5,406 bases of DNA from Acidimicrobiales bacterium (GTDB lineage: Bacteria; Actinomycetota; Acidimicrobiia; Acidimicrobiales; VFJN01), in assembly GCA_016936035.1 (NCBI GenBank), contig JAFGPU010000494.1:1-5406 (forward strand), read 5' to 3'. This document shows, in pieces, positions 5,244 through 5,406 of the stretch. The position numbers and the translations under genes were made by a program. How positions within the stretch are numbered: position 1 is the first letter of the stretch; each line of letters starts with the position of its first letter. The notes below the pieces were generated by a model, which searched no databases, had not been told where the DNA came from, and worked only from the letters and a program-made list of their open reading frames with translations.

Positions 5244-5406
5244 GTGCCCATCTCCGAGAGTGCCAACCCCGCCGAGCTGGCGGCCCGCTTCCTGCGGTCC
5301 GACGCCGGACGGGCCACCGTCCACCGAACGCTCGCGGCCACGCGGCTGCCCCGGGCGCTCGCCGACGACGTCATCCAGGACGTCCTCCGCCAGGTCTGCG
5401 TCGCCA
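5244..5406 (+). CDS. N-terminal part of a third sigma-70-like protein (runs off the window)
   Basis: The frame from GTG 5244 stays open for 54 codons to the window edge, with GC-rich third positions as in the neighbouring genes. The translation begins VPISESANPAELAARFLRSD and continues with LPRALADDVIQDVLRQV. That last segment matches the region-2.1/2.2 helix pattern '(A/E)DDVVQ(D/E)VLLRV' of sigma-70 factors, so I infer another sigma-like protein. Only 54 residues are visible, so the family call is tentative; an unrelated helical protein is possible. The start is supported by the putative TACAAC -10 box 6 nt upstream. Its promoter region is shared with the divergent sigma-like gene on the - strand. 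Confidence 0.6.
   Translation, partial: MPISESANPAELAARFLRSDAGRATVHRTLAATRLPRALADDVIQDVLRQVCVA

Overview
The window is very GC-rich DNA with strong GC preference at third codon positions, GTG start codons and TANNNT-type -10 hexamers placed 6-7 nt before start codons. This points to a high-GC actinobacterium. The protein flavours (stand-alone murB, an ECF sigma factor fused to a SnoaL domain, a very divergent sigma-like protein) suggest something like Acidimicrobiia, but that placement is an inference from memory of the families and not a search result. The window is almost fully coding, with no gene-free stretch longer than about 130 bp, and I see no tRNA, rRNA, CRISPR array, insertion sequence or phage gene.

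Layout from left to right. (1) The 3' part of a membrane-anchored extracytoplasmic protein of unknown function runs + to 775. (2) Convergent with it on the - strand (802-1425) is a stand-alone DJ-1/PfpI-family protein resembling isonitrile hydratase, with no AraC DNA-binding domain. (3) Divergent from that is murB (1554-2588, +), the peptidoglycan-precursor reductase. (4) It is followed 33 bp later by a ubiquitin-fold/Mut7-C RNase/zinc-ribbon protein (2622-3368, +). (5) After a GC-rich dyad comes a complete ECF sigma factor with a C-terminal SnoaL-like domain (3459-4343, +; ECF41/ECF56/SigJ type). (6) Convergent with it, only 4 bp apart, is a divergent sigma-70-like protein (4348-5130, -). (7) Divergent from that one, the 5' end of a third gene (from 5244, +) also looks like the start of a sigma region-2 domain and runs off the window.

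The left half is housekeeping or miscellaneous. The right half (about 3370-5406) is a cluster of three sigma-like genes whose promoter regions share GTCACA elements: one ahead of the ECF gene, and two in inverted orientation forming an 8-bp dyad between the two divergent sigma-like genes. The element resembles the -35 box reported for ECF41 promoters. A small local regulatory circuit is therefore the most interesting hypothesis here, but it is unproven. The pattern of promoter elements suggests that murB, the Mut7-C gene and the last gene are leaderless, while the ECF sigma gene and the DJ-1 gene carry Shine-Dalgarno sequences.
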